DNA from: Tritrichomonas foetus
Taxonomy: Eukaryota > Parabasalia > Tritrichomonadida > Tritrichomonadidae
Assembly: GCA_001839685.1 (NCBI GenBank)
Contig: MLAK01001404.1
Span: 1 to 64,000, forward strand
Direction of reading: 5' to 3'
Length of the DNA: 64,000 nt
Part shown: piece by piece, positions 19,636-29,592 of the stretch
Layout of the letters: each line of letters starts with the position of its first letter
Position numbering within the stretch: the first letter of the stretch is position 1
Position numbers and translations under genes: made by a program
The notes under the pieces: model-generated
The model's input: the letters and a program-made list of their open reading frames with translations, nothing else
Told to the model about the DNA's origin: nothing
Databases searched by the model: none

Positions 19636-20490
19636 ATGCAATATCAAATGGATTCTTGTGAAACTGATACAATTGAAAACCTTTTCTCCAATGAAGCAAT
19701 TGAAGAGAATTGCCACACTTCAAGTTTGACTAATAATATCCATTCAGCTAATCGAAGATCATGTAATAGAACAATGTTTAGTCAGGAAGAAGATGAGAAA
19801 TTAAAAGAATATTATGTTAGATTTAACGGAAATTGGAAAAAGATTTCAAAAGAAATGAAAAATCGAANTGTTCGACAATGTAAAGAACGATATCTTCATT
19901 ATTTATCACCAACGATTAAACATCAAGAATGGAGTCCCGAAGAAGATCAATTATTAGAAAGTAAAGTTGAAGAACATGGGAAACGCTGGAAAATGTTTGA
20001 ATTTTTCTTTGAAGGTCGAACAGAAATTGATATTCGAAATCGCTACAATGTTTTAATTCGTCGTCAGGCAAAGAATCATCGTCTTACACAGAAACGTCAA
20101 CATTTCCTAACAAATTCCAAGAATATTCATGTTAGCAATAAGGTTTTACATTCTATTGGTCAAATCTATATTAAAGATTCATCAGTAGACAGTTGCCAAT
20201 CTTCCCCAGATGAGGTGTATCATTTTTCAGTCCAAAATTCTCATTTAGAGATTGCTCCTGCAACAAATCAGCAAACAATACATCACATATCAGATAAAGA
20301 TGAATGTGAACAGAAAAATTCTAATGGAGAAGTATCAGATTTTAATATATTCGAAATTATAGACATGAATGATGTCGAAAGTTACATCAATCAAATAATG
20401 GAAAATAACGAAAATACTATTTTGAATTCAGATGATGATTTCTTCGGATGCAATGATTGTCAATCATTAGATTTTGTGTATTACTATTAA
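19636..20490 (+). CDS. R2R3 Myb-like transcription factor (copy 2)
   Basis: 284 residues. A short acidic leader (about 43 residues) precedes two Myb repeats (about 44-147) with the same residues as the copy at 14722-15594, including the QCKERYLHYLSP helix and an N base in the codon before VRQC (19867). The C-terminal half is different from copy 1: it is Ser/Asn/Asp-rich, ends in acidic and aromatic residues (DDDFFGCNDCQSLDFVYYY), and could be an activation region. Transcription is opposite to copy 1, with the pseudokinase gene between them. A nuclear regulator that should bind the same DNA sites as copy 1 but with different partners. Confidence 0.8.
   Translation: MQYQMDSCETDTIENLFSNEAIEENCHTSSLTNNIHSANRRSCNRTMFSQEEDEKLKEYYVRFNGNWKKISKEMKNRXVRQCKERYLHYLSPTIKHQEWSPEEDQLLESKVEEHGKRWKMFEFFFEGRTEIDIRNRYNVLIRRQAKNHRLTQKRQHFLTNSKNIHVSNKVLHSIGQIYIKDSSVDSCQSSPDEVYHFSVQNSHLEIAPATNQQTIHHISDKDECEQKNSNGEVSDFNIFEIIDMNDVESYINQIMENNENTILNSDDDFFGCNDCQSLDFVYYY
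19765..20073 (+). repeat. 309-bp Myb cassette, copy 2
   Basis: Near-identical inverted partner of 15043-15351, about 4.4 kb apart. It covers exactly the R2R3 domain and no flanking sequence. Confidence 0.85.
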
Positions 20491-20635
20491 TAAAAATAAC
20501 TATCATATTAACGATTTTAAAATATTTTTTTAGTATTTAAAAAAACACATTTTCGTTTACTCAAACAATTATTACATAGATTTGTTATTAATCTGGTATT
20601 TATCATCTATGAAAGAGAAATAAATAAAAAATAGA

Positions 20636-21910
20636 TTAGAAATCATCCAATCCATAATAAAGTGTCAACAAACCAACAGGGATACCAATAGCCATTAAGA
20701 CCACACTCGCCGCGCCCCATAGTTTATCAGAAAATCCATATTGCTTCAAGTAATACAATGGTGGCAGTACAAATACCAATATAATACAAGCAACATTGGC
20801 AATATAATCAGTGATTGTTGTGATCATTTCATTAACGAAATTTAACCCAATTGAGAGTAAGAGAATGACAATACCACTAAAAACAACAGGAATTGTTGAA
20901 TCGATTGCAACAGGATCGATTAGTTTGGCAAGTTGATGTGAAATGAAATTGGTAAAGAAAATATTCGAGAACAAAGAAATCATATAAACCAATATTTTAC
21001 CTGCAATTATTTCAGGGGCTTTTGGATTGAGAAAGATGAGAGAAATATCGCCATTATTAATTGGAGAACATATATACGAGAAAAATCCACCTATAAAATG
21101 AAAAGAAACAGAAATTATTGATGTCAGCCAAGTTAATTTCATAGTTCTTTTTCGTGTTGGATTGTCCAAATCTTTAATCAATGTTGCCAACACAGGCTGG
21201 TAAAAAAGTGCGTTATTAAGAATACTAATACAGGTAAAACTAGAAGAAGGATTAGAAGAGAAGTAAATTATTTCATTTTGGAAAGCACCTGGTACATTAT
21301 AAATATATTTGAAATAATATGTAATTAACAAAGCAAGAACAATAACATGAAATATATTACTAGCCAATGCCATATAAGCAAAGCTTGAAAGTTTTTTCAC
21401 AAAAAGTGTTGGAAAAACAACCACAAATGTCAAAATATATGTTATGAACCATTGATTATTTAAAATTGAAGGTGCATTTGGCCACAACGATAGAATAAAT
21501 TCACCTAAATATGCATAAATTTCATATTCAGTCCAAATCACAAACGTTAAATAAATAATGATAACACCAAGCAAAACCAGCCAACTAAAGTGCGGGCCAA
21601 ATAATTCCGTGCAAATTGAGTCATATGAATAAGCTCTTCCGTAAATCCAACTTTTGATAAATAGGAAAAATGAAAGTTCATTCAATAATAAGAGACAAAC
21701 CACATAAATGACTGTTTGAATTGTTCCGGCAAAAAACGCTTCACCAACTAAATATGGATTTGTCGCTATTCCTGCTTTGCACATTAAATTCAATACGAGG
21801 AAAAATGAAACCGACTTAGTTTCTTTGGTATTATGGAAAAGAACGACATCGCCATTGCTCTTGAGACGTTGTTTTTTGAAATCTTTGATGATAATATCGC
21901 CACCAATCAT
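20636..21910 (-). CDS. AAAP-family amino acid transporter
   Basis: 424 residues with about 11 hydrophobic membrane spans. The first span region (SFFLVLNLMCKAGIATNPYLVGEAFF) matches the conserved start of the amino acid/auxin permease fold (a Gly-rich break in TM1). Later spans include YILTFVVVFPTLFVKKLSSFAYMALASN and IFFTNFISHQLAKLIDP, also typical. The N terminus is a cytoplasmic tail of about 35 residues, polar and basic. Expected to move amino acids across the plasma or lysosomal membrane with protons; the substrate cannot be read from sequence. It is convergent with Myb copy 2, with 145 bp between stops. Confidence 0.75.
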   Translation of the reverse strand: MIGGDIIIKDFKKQRLKSNGDVVLFHNTKETKSVSFFLVLNLMCKAGIATNPYLVGEAFFAGTIQTVIYVVCLLLLNELSFFLFIKSWIYGRAYSYDSICTELFGPHFSWLVLLGVIIIYLTFVIWTEYEIYAYLGEFILSLWPNAPSILNNQWFITYILTFVVVFPTLFVKKLSSFAYMALASNIFHVIVLALLITYYFKYIYNVPGAFQNEIIYFSSNPSSSFTCISILNNALFYQPVLATLIKDLDNPTRKRTMKLTWLTSIISVSFHFIGGFFSYICSPINNGDISLIFLNPKAPEIIAGKILVYMISLFSNIFFTNFISHQLAKLIDPVAIDSTIPVVFSGIVILLLSIGLNFVNEMITTITDYIANVACIILVFVLPPLYYLKQYGFSDKLWGAASVVLMAIGIPVGLLTLYYGLDDF

Positions 21911-22771
21911 TACTCTGGTTAGTATATTTCGTTTGACAAAATTTGTGAAGTTTTATTTGTTATTTCAAGAAACAATTCTGTAAATTTGCGATTTTTTTCT
22001 GTTTATTTAGGACAGGATTATGAATTTTGAAATACTTTTCGTTAATCTGATTGTGAGAATTGAGAAAATATTATTCACAAATGTGAAATATTTCAAGAAG
22101 AATTTCATCAAACTTTTATTTCAGAAAAATCGAATTCAAAATACTTTTTCTTGGGCATTATGCAGGAATTAGATATTTTTTCTCTGATATATATTTGAAT
22201 TTGTTAAATATATCACCTTTAATATAATTGTGTTTGATGAAATTCTAATAATTCTAAGAATATAGACAAAACATTCATGAGATATGATTTGAAGCTTGAA
22301 CTTTTTGTGATCCTATATTCATAATGCTCAGAAAATAAATTGAATGAAATAAAATCAATATCTTCGTGAAATAATAAAAAATATCGATTATTCTGCTTGG
22401 AATCGATGGTAATTATTTAGAATTAGAATCTAACTTATTGAAAACATATAATTTAAGCATTGTTATTTTATCTAAATCAAGATAAGTGAAATAATCTTTT
22501 CACACATTTCAAAGAGTAGTTTTCAATATTACATCGTAATTCAATATGATACGTTATAATAAATAATGTCAATATAAAAAGGAATACAAATTAGAGAATC
22601 ATGAAGAAACTTGTGGAATATTACTCAACGAAAAATCACTTGTATTTAATTCAAAAATTGTCAATGCCATTGTAATTTCTCACAAAAAGAAAAACAGACA
22701 TTCATTATACCTTTATTGACCAAATATATTCCCAAAACCCATGAAGAATCTATCAAAAAGTGGAGTGAAGG
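21911..22771. other. Divergent intergenic region
   Basis: AT-rich sequence between the transporter and the 1129-residue protein gene. No repeat, RNA or conserved motif recognised. Confidence 0.35.
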
Positions 22772-25700
22772 ATGCACAAGAGAGCTATCACGAACCATCC
22801 TGTTTTTCTTTTCTGCTCTCGAAAAATGATAGGCATCAACTACAAAGAAACAAACTCACAATTCTGTCAAGAAAATTTGCCAAAATTTCCCACGCCCGAT
22901 GAATTTAATTGTTACGAAGATTTTAGGAAGTCTGCATTTAAATGGAGTGAAGAAATACGCATGAAATTAACGCCTAAACTGATTTTTCCAATTCCCGTTT
23001 CACTTTTTTACCATTATTTCAATTTTCATCGAAAAATGCCAAAAATCAAAAGTGATCATTTAAAATCAAAAGATAAACGGTCAGATTTAAAGATGTTTAA
23101 ACTATCCGCAAAAAATGAGTTACAACTTTTTCGAAAAATTATTGATGGTGAGAAAAATTTGCTTGACAGAAAAAACGAAGAAGTTTTTTGTGAAACTGAT
23201 CGAAATTGGAAACCGTTAAAAATTTCTCATTTTGTTACCAATAATGAACTATCAACTTTAGTTCCATTTGAACCTCTCCCAAAAATGTACGCAAATTTTG
23301 AGGATTTTTTTCAAGCAGAACAAAAATGGAAAAATTTATCAATTGAATTAATCAATCAAACATATTTAGGTCAAGAGCACATATCAATCGAAAGTGAAAG
23401 AGAATATAACGAAAATCCAGATAGAAATCAAAGTTCAAACAATGAAAAGAAAAACCAAACTAGTTTTCTCCAAAATGAACATGAAAGAAATATAACTAAA
23501 CAGGTTTTATTCTTGAAAGATCCGGAAGAAGTTGGAAAAGAACTTGGTTTAACATTAAGCACCCCTAAAAAAGTCAAGAAAATCAAAACTTATAATGACT
23601 TCGATATTCCTTCATCAAAGCTTTTTCTACCAAAAGAAGCCTTGGATGATGTAAACAAATATTCCAAATTAGAAAAACCAAAAAAATTGGATGAAATTTC
23701 ACTTAAATTACAACTTTTCCAGAATTTCACTTCTGACAAAATATTCACTAAAATAAAAGTACCAAAAATAGCAAACAAAAATGACCCCAAAGCAGAAAGT
23801 GAGCAAGAAAAATTTATTTTTGAAGCATCTGAATTTGGACCAACAACAGAAAAAGCGAAATTTATTTTAAGCACACAAAATAAAGGCGTTCATTCACGAA
23901 AATTTGAAATTTTCCCACTATTCATTTTAAATAATGAGCTTATTAATGATTTTATTGATTTTTGTAATGAAAAACAAATTTCATTCTCTTCTTTAATCAA
24001 ACCTGAAGATATACATCAATTTTTGATAAAATGTGATATTTCTGATAGCAACATGTCAAAAAAGTTTTCTTTCATTTTAAAATCACTTGTTCAATTACGA
24101 AATGGTATAAAATATTTGGAAGTTATACTTGAAAATCAATCAACTCTTAAATTATTTTTACAAATTAATGAATCAGCAGGTGAAATTGATAATTTCCCAA
24201 AAATTTTCATTGATGAGTTTCCTATTCCAAAAAATCATGAATTTTATGAATTATTTTATTTATTGATTGAATGTGGAAGGCTTTTTATTTTGAAAGATTT
24301 ATTTTCAATTAAAAGATGGAATTTGTTTTCTTTAGCAAACTATATTACACATGAATTATTTTTGTTGATTCAAAATTCAATTTTTCTAATTAATCACAAT
24401 CGAGATAAAATTATTTTCAATTATACGAAAAACATGCCACCACTAACTCCAAGAAAGACTTCAATAGGATTAAAACGAGTTCCTTCAATACTTTTATATA
24501 AAAACATTTTGATTGAAGATGAAATTAACGGCGCTAAAAATGATGGTAATAATAAAGAGAGCAATGACAAAGACAACATTAACAGTGACAACAACCACAA
24601 TAATAATGAGCAACATGCAATTATTAGTCAGAATTCCTCTGTTAATATTGAAAGCTTCAATATTGAAGAACCTAAAAAAGATGCTCAATATAATAATTAT
24701 GTTTTTACTTTGCGTGATGATTCACATATATCCTCAAAAATTTATACAAATCGCTGTGCTACAATTAATTCGATTGGATCCCTTCGTTTTGATGCAGATT
24801 CTGATATTACTCGTGAACTTGATTTCACTCTGTCCAAAATTGAGCCACCATCAAACTTTAATCAATTGGAAGATAATTCTTTATTTCTCGAATCGCAATC
24901 AAATAAACGAGGTTCATCTTCTGAAGAATCAAAAATACCAAATAAAGGAAATTCATTTCACGATAAAATTTTATTCTTCGAAAAACTTAACCAACAAACA
25001 AATTCCACGAATAAAATTGTAAGTCATAACAAGAAAGTCGAACAAGAAATTGATATTGGAGGTGATGACAATCTAAATGAAAGCAAAAACATTAAAAAGG
25101 ACAGCAAAAACCATCATAAAAAGAAGAAGAAGAAAAGTTTGAATATTAGCATTAATAGTGATTTAAATCCTATGGAAATGCTCATTGATAATGGTATTTC
25201 TTATTTTATTATTTTCATGATACTTTATATTGATTCATCACAATTACATTTTTCTTTATTTAATGATCAATCACCAATCGAATTTTTCAATACTTTGAGT
25301 TCCGTTTATTGTGTAAAAACTGAGCGATTAAAGACATTATTTATTATTTCAAAAGCTATTTCAAATACCTTATCAACAATTTTAAACTTCGACATTGTGA
25401 ATCTGAATATCACTTGCGTACGTTTTACACTTCGAGTTTTAAATTATATAAAAGCGTTTAATGAAAAACTGGTTTCACAAAATCAAGTCTTAAAAATTCT
25501 GAAAATGAGTGGCTCTAATAGAATGCCCTCGTTTTGTTTTGCTTTAATTCCTTCATTGGCTTCGATTTTTGCCAATAAAAAGGTAATGCTTTTATATATT
25601 AATAATCCAAGAGAACTACAAAAATGGGAATATGATAAATTTATCATAACTTTATTACTTGGATCACTTACACAAGATGCAAGTAGTTCATTTTTGCCTT

Positions 25701-26161
25701 GCTTATTCCGATCAATTGAGATTTTATTAAATTCACCCAATGTTATTTTTGATACCACTTTTTGGGCTAAATTTTGTGGTGCTATCAGTGTAGGTGAATC
25801 GAATTCTTGGCTTCTTTTGAAAAAAATCATGAAAAGAGGTTACTTAGAGATGCTTCCAGATTATTTCTTTGGATTTTTACCGATCGTGTTTCAATCGAAA
25901 AGAGGCACGTTTGTATTAATGTTGAGATATTTCTCAAAAGTTGTTGAAACTTCATGTGAGTCTTCTCTTCAATATATCGAAGGTTCTTTGACTGATCCCA
26001 AATATAATATCAAATCTATATTGAAAAAAGCTTTGAAAAATAAAAAAGATTTCAATGAATCAAATTTAATCAAGCTGAAATCATATTACAGAAAAATATG
26101 TGTGAAATTAAATATCTATGAACGAAGATTCCAAAGGCTTCATTCTCTTTTTGATTTCTAA
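22772..26161 (+). CDS. Large protein with repeated FxxYxDFxxAxxKW motif, unknown function
   Basis: 1129 residues, not recognised as a named family. A motif occurs twice in the N-terminal part: PTPDEFNCYEDFRKSAFKWS at about 40-60 and PKMYANFEDFFQAEQKWKNL at about 168-190. Each is an aromatic-rich segment ending in a Lys-Trp helix, as in some trichomonad multi-repeat proteins. The middle is Asn/Asp/Lys-rich and disordered, with a short His-Lys run (HHKKKKKKS). The last 350 residues are helical and hydrophobic and look like an ARM/HEAT-type solenoid (for example SSSFLPCLFRSIEILLNSPN). No catalytic motif is seen. The ATG at 22772 is the first in frame; Met20 is an alternative start. Probably a cytoplasmic scaffold. 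Confidence 0.7.
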   Translation: MHKRAITNHPVFLFCSRKMIGINYKETNSQFCQENLPKFPTPDEFNCYEDFRKSAFKWSEEIRMKLTPKLIFPIPVSLFYHYFNFHRKMPKIKSDHLKSKDKRSDLKMFKLSAKNELQLFRKIIDGEKNLLDRKNEEVFCETDRNWKPLKISHFVTNNELSTLVPFEPLPKMYANFEDFFQAEQKWKNLSIELINQTYLGQEHISIESEREYNENPDRNQSSNNEKKNQTSFLQNEHERNITKQVLFLKDPEEVGKELGLTLSTPKKVKKIKTYNDFDIPSSKLFLPKEALDDVNKYSKLEKPKKLDEISLKLQLFQNFTSDKIFTKIKVPKIANKNDPKAESEQEKFIFEASEFGPTTEKAKFILSTQNKGVHSRKFEIFPLFILNNELINDFIDFCNEKQISFSSLIKPEDIHQFLIKCDISDSNMSKKFSFILKSLVQLRNGIKYLEVILENQSTLKLFLQINESAGEIDNFPKIFIDEFPIPKNHEFYELFYLLIECGRLFILKDLFSIKRWNLFSLANYITHELFLLIQNSIFLINHNRDKIIFNYTKNMPPLTPRKTSIGLKRVPSILLYKNILIEDEINGAKNDGNNKESNDKDNINSDNNHNNNEQHAIISQNSSVNIESFNIEEPKKDAQYNNYVFTLRDDSHISSKIYTNRCATINSIGSLRFDADSDITRELDFTLSKIEPPSNFNQLEDNSLFLESQSNKRGSSSEESKIPNKGNSFHDKILFFEKLNQQTNSTNKIVSHNKKVEQEIDIGGDDNLNESKNIKKDSKNHHKKKKKKSLNISINSDLNPMEMLIDNGISYFIIFMILYIDSSQLHFSLFNDQSPIEFFNTLSSVYCVKTERLKTLFIISKAISNTLSTILNFDIVNLNITCVRFTLRVLNYIKAFNEKLVSQNQVLKILKMSGSNRMPSFCFALIPSLASIFANKKVMLLYINNPRELQKWEYDKFIITLLLGSLTQDASSSFLPCLFRSIEILLNSPNVIFDTTFWAKFCGAISVGESNSWLLLKKIMKRGYLEMLPDYFFGFLPIVFQSKRGTFVLMLRYFSKVVETSCESSLQYIEGSLTDPKYNIKSILKKALKNKKDFNESNLIKLKSYYRKICVKLNIYERRFQRLHSLFDF

Positions 26162-26491
26162 GTTTGCATATAATGTTTGAAATATAGTTAAAAAATAGAA
26201 CTTTTATTTATTTATCAATGAAATATTTTTGTTTTTTGATCGAAATTGAGAGAATTTTTTTATGATTCTGTCATCCAACTTAGAAAATGAAAGAGAATAA
26301 TGAACATTGAATCAGAAAGTGGAATCTAAAAGTGATACATTGATCTGGAAATCAAAATTAGGAAATAGAAATAGGTGGTGAAAATTTTATTTTTCTAGAG
26401 AACTACAAAAGGAATGATTTAAAAAGGGAAATACAGTTAGAAAAGCTAGTTTACATAAATCTATATCTAATTCTACGAATAATTTTAAAAA
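26162..26491. other. Convergent intergenic region
   Basis: 330 bp between the 3' ends of the 1129-residue gene and the serpin; A/T-rich with no tandem array. Confidence 0.4.
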
Positions 26492-27550
26492 TTAGCACAT
26501 GAGAATTGATCCGCAAAGAAGAACTACCTCTGGTCTATGGTTCATAACAAAATATAGAAAAGGTCTATTGAAGGCAACTTTTGGATAATGAATATTTTTT
26601 TTCTCTTCTGGGACAAAATTATTATCTTTAGGAACTGTACCTTTTTTATTTAAAGAAAATGAGCATTTCTGTCTAAAATGAATAAGTTTATCTTCATTTT
26701 CAAGATGAAAAGATTCACTTTCTATTCCAAGCTTAGCTAAATGATCAAAACAGTTAAATGAATCTGTTTCAATATCAAGTTCAGGAATCATTAAATCTAA
26801 TTTTTTCGTTATTCTGTGTGAAAATAAACTTTGGAAGGTTTTGAGATTCATTTTTTCGATCATTCTATGAAAATATTTTTCTCCTTTTTTATTTGGCATT
26901 ATTAAACACAAAGATGTTTTATCATCTTCAAATGGAAGTTGAACCATTGTCATTCCTTTTCTTCTAGAATAAATTATATTCTCTCTTTTTTTAACCATCA
27001 TAAATGTTGCTTTGGATTCATGAAATCCATGAAAACGATGTTTGGAATGATTAGTGAATGGATTTTTGAACCTACATTCAAAAGTTGTAACACTAGACAT
27101 AGCAACATGATTATCATTCATTCTCATCATCGGGTTCATCAATTCTTTAATTCTTCCATTAGTTTTTGATTTGACAATTTTGTTGATTGATGATGGAGTG
27201 GAATTTATTAATGAGTTTAACTGAATAATTTCTGGGAAATTTTGATTATTATATTGTTCACATTTATTTGGTTCGAATTCTGTTTCTTTAAACAATAAAT
27301 TTGCGGTTTTGATTGATAAATTTTGCTCAATGTCCTTGACTATTTTAGTCATTTTATTAGAATAATTGCTAAAATCATTTGTATTACATTTTAAAACTTT
27401 TAGCAACAAAAGTTTATCTTCATCTGAATTAATGAGATTGAATATTTTTGTCAAACAAACACCTATTGAATAAGGTGAGATTAGGGGTCCTTTGTCGTAT
27501 GAAACCTTGAAGAGTTCGATCTCGAATGAAAGAAAAGATTTGTTGATCAT
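26492..27550 (-). CDS. Serpin-family protein with an unusual reactive loop
   Basis: 352 residues, slightly shorter than the usual 370-390. Serpin hallmarks are present in order: GPLISPYSIGVCLTKIFNLI (helix B/sheet B), NKIVKSKTNGRIKELMNP (helix F), MVQLPFEDDKTSLCLIMPNK (strand 2C/3C region), LDLMIPELDIETD, and the C-terminal FNRPFLYFVMNH block. The hinge, which in inhibitors is rich in small residues (usually E-G-T-E-A-A-A-A-T), reads KGTVPKDNNFVPEEKKNIH. Large and charged residues and two prolines argue against insertion into sheet A, so it may be non-inhibitory. No signal peptide is seen, suggesting a cytosolic role. A TCATT initiator lies just upstream (27560-27564). Confidence 0.75.
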   Translation of the reverse strand: MINKSFLSFEIELFKVSYDKGPLISPYSIGVCLTKIFNLINSDEDKLLLLKVLKCNTNDFSNYSNKMTKIVKDIEQNLSIKTANLLFKETEFEPNKCEQYNNQNFPEIIQLNSLINSTPSSINKIVKSKTNGRIKELMNPMMRMNDNHVAMSSVTTFECRFKNPFTNHSKHRFHGFHESKATFMMVKKRENIIYSRRKGMTMVQLPFEDDKTSLCLIMPNKKGEKYFHRMIEKMNLKTFQSLFSHRITKKLDLMIPELDIETDSFNCFDHLAKLGIESESFHLENEDKLIHFRQKCSFSLNKKGTVPKDNNFVPEEKKNIHYPKVAFNRPFLYFVMNHRPEVVLLCGSILMC

Positions 27551-27559
27551 TTATCAAGA

Positions 27560-27564
27560 AATGA
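27560..27564 (-). promoter_or_regulatory. Initiator (TCATT) of the serpin gene
   Basis: TCATT on the minus strand, 9-14 bases before the ATG at 27550; it fits the trichomonad initiator and supports this start codon. Confidence 0.4.
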
Positions 27565-28234
27565 TTTGATTTTGATATTCAATTGAAAAGTTTGCCGTTA
27601 TTATTGAAAAAATTCACCGTCCCAAGAATTTTCAATGATCTGTTAGACTTCTGGATTGAAAATTTCAATTGATTGAAATACCTGCTTTATCACAATTAGG
27701 TTCGGTACTTACAAAATTAAATAAAATAAATTAAAAAAATGGATAACGTCGTTATGATAACAGAAATGAATTGATGGAAAGAATGATCAGAAAGAACGAT
27801 TTTTTCCATTTTTATACAGAACTCCCCTCATCATCCTATAAAATTGGTCATAAAAAAAGTGATAATAGTCAGTCAGCAAAAAGTGTCAACAAATTGGCCT
27901 TTCTGAAACTTAGATAATGTAATATTTCCTTTATCGGCAATTTGGGCGAAGTAATCAAAGCATGCCATATGCATATGAAGTAATAGACATTCTTATACAT
28001 CAATACAGTTTATCTAAGAAGTATAAGAAAATATCCGATGATTGATAAATAATTGAGAATAACAGTCAGATAAAAGGTCAGCAAGATGTCAGATAAATTC
28101 AATGTTTTTCTTTAGGATATTTCGAACTTTGAACATCTTAGTACCCATGTATATCTATATAAATAATTTTTAATTAATTAGCTCATTATATCATCATTCT
28201 ATCTGTCAAAATCAACTACAATGTGACCAAAATA
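27565..28234. other. Upstream region of the serpin
   Basis: AT-rich, no recognised gene. It ends at the left terminal repeat of a possible transposon-like element. Confidence 0.3.
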
Positions 28235-29392
28235 GAAGTGTGCGAACAACCGTTTACTAAAAAAAAGTGAATTTTGACCATTCTGTATTTCTGGATGAAA
28301 TTGATTTTGGAATTTGTGATTTCCAGATAAGATAGAATATCCATTCANTATGCATATGCCACAAAATGAAGTCGATTCGAATTGTATCATGAAGAAATAA
28401 TTCACCAAAATTAAATAACATTTATTTCATCATTATTATTAAACTTTATTTTTATATTTACCAAAATTGGGAAAAAATCTCGAAATTTTTGAAATTGTAT
28501 TTTTCACCGATGAAAAGTTCTAATTGTTTGAAGTTGAACAGGAGTCATTATCTGTTTGCTGATGGCATTAAGAAAGTGCCAAACTTTTCTGCTCGTTTTC
28601 CCAATATCATCATCAGGGAGTGAACTGCTGGAAAATGACAATAATTTCTCTTTTCAGCATAATTTGTTGATTGNNNNNNNNNNNNNNNNNNNNNNNNNNN
28701 NNNNNNNNNNNNNNNNNNNNNNNNNNNNNNNNNNNNNNNNNNNNNNNNNNNNNNNNNNNNNNNNNNNNNNNNNNNNNNNNNNNNNNNNNNNNNNNNNNNN
28801 NNNNNNNNNNNNNNNNNNNNNNNNNNNNNNNNNNNNNNNNNNNNNNNNNNNNNNNNNNNNNNNNNNNNNNNNNNNNNNNNNNNNNNNNNNNNNNNNNNNN
28901 NNNNNNNNNNNNNNNNNNNNNNNNNNNNNNNNNNNNNNNNNNNNNNNNNNNNNNNNNNNNNNNNNNNNNNNNNNNNNNNNNNNNNNNNNNNNNNNNNNNN
29001 NNNNNNNNNNNNNNNNNNNNNNNNNNNNNNNNNNNNNNNNNNNNNNNNNNNNNNNNNNNNNNNNNNNNNNNNNNNNNNNNNNNNNNNNNNNNNNNNNNNN
29101 NNNNNNNNNNNNNNNNNNNNNNNNNNNNNNNNNNNNNNNNNNNNNNNNNNNNNNNNNNNNNATTTTTCTTGTTTGGATAGGATACTTTGATCATTTTTTA
29201 AAAATATTCCTGGTGAAATATATTTAACCTTTGATCCTCTCAAAAATTTCAGAATTTGAATGAGAATCTATTTCTCAGGAATTCCGAGACAGATTTTTAT
29301 ATAACTTCGTTGTTTGTATTAGACACATGGCCTATAATAACATATTTCAATTTCAGAAAGATTCATCGGTGAAGGGTCTGTTCGCACACTTC
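28235..29392. mobile_element. Possible Tc1/mariner-like element spanning an assembly gap
   Basis: The 14-mer GAAGTGTGCGAACA at 28235-28248 is preceded by TA. Its exact reverse complement TGTTCGCACACTTC at 29379-29392 is followed by TA. A TA target duplication and a length near 1.16 kb fit the Tc1/mariner class. A further shared motif, TTCATCGGTGAA and its complement, lies inside both ends. The interior is mostly N, so no transposase can be checked. A minus-strand frame at 28504-28656 next to the gap (SLPDDDIGKTSRKVWHFLNA) could be part of a hidden gene. Confidence 0.4.
28674..29161. other. Assembly gap (about 488 N)
   Basis: An unbroken run of N between otherwise normal sequence; the length may be estimated. 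It hides the core of the possible mariner-like element, a repeat being a likely reason for failed assembly. Confidence 0.99.
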
Positions 29393-29592
29393 TACCAAAA
29401 TTCAGAGATAAAACCGATTGGTTATTTTCTGTCTATTTTCAAAAGGAAAAAACCTAAATCATGCTGCACATGATGAACCAGTTATGTCCCTGCCAGAAAA
29501 TCGACGAATATATGTAATAATATCAAATATTTTAAAAATGAATCAAAAAGAATAGGCTGTGTCGAGAGTTTTAGTGAAAATCACATAAAAAA

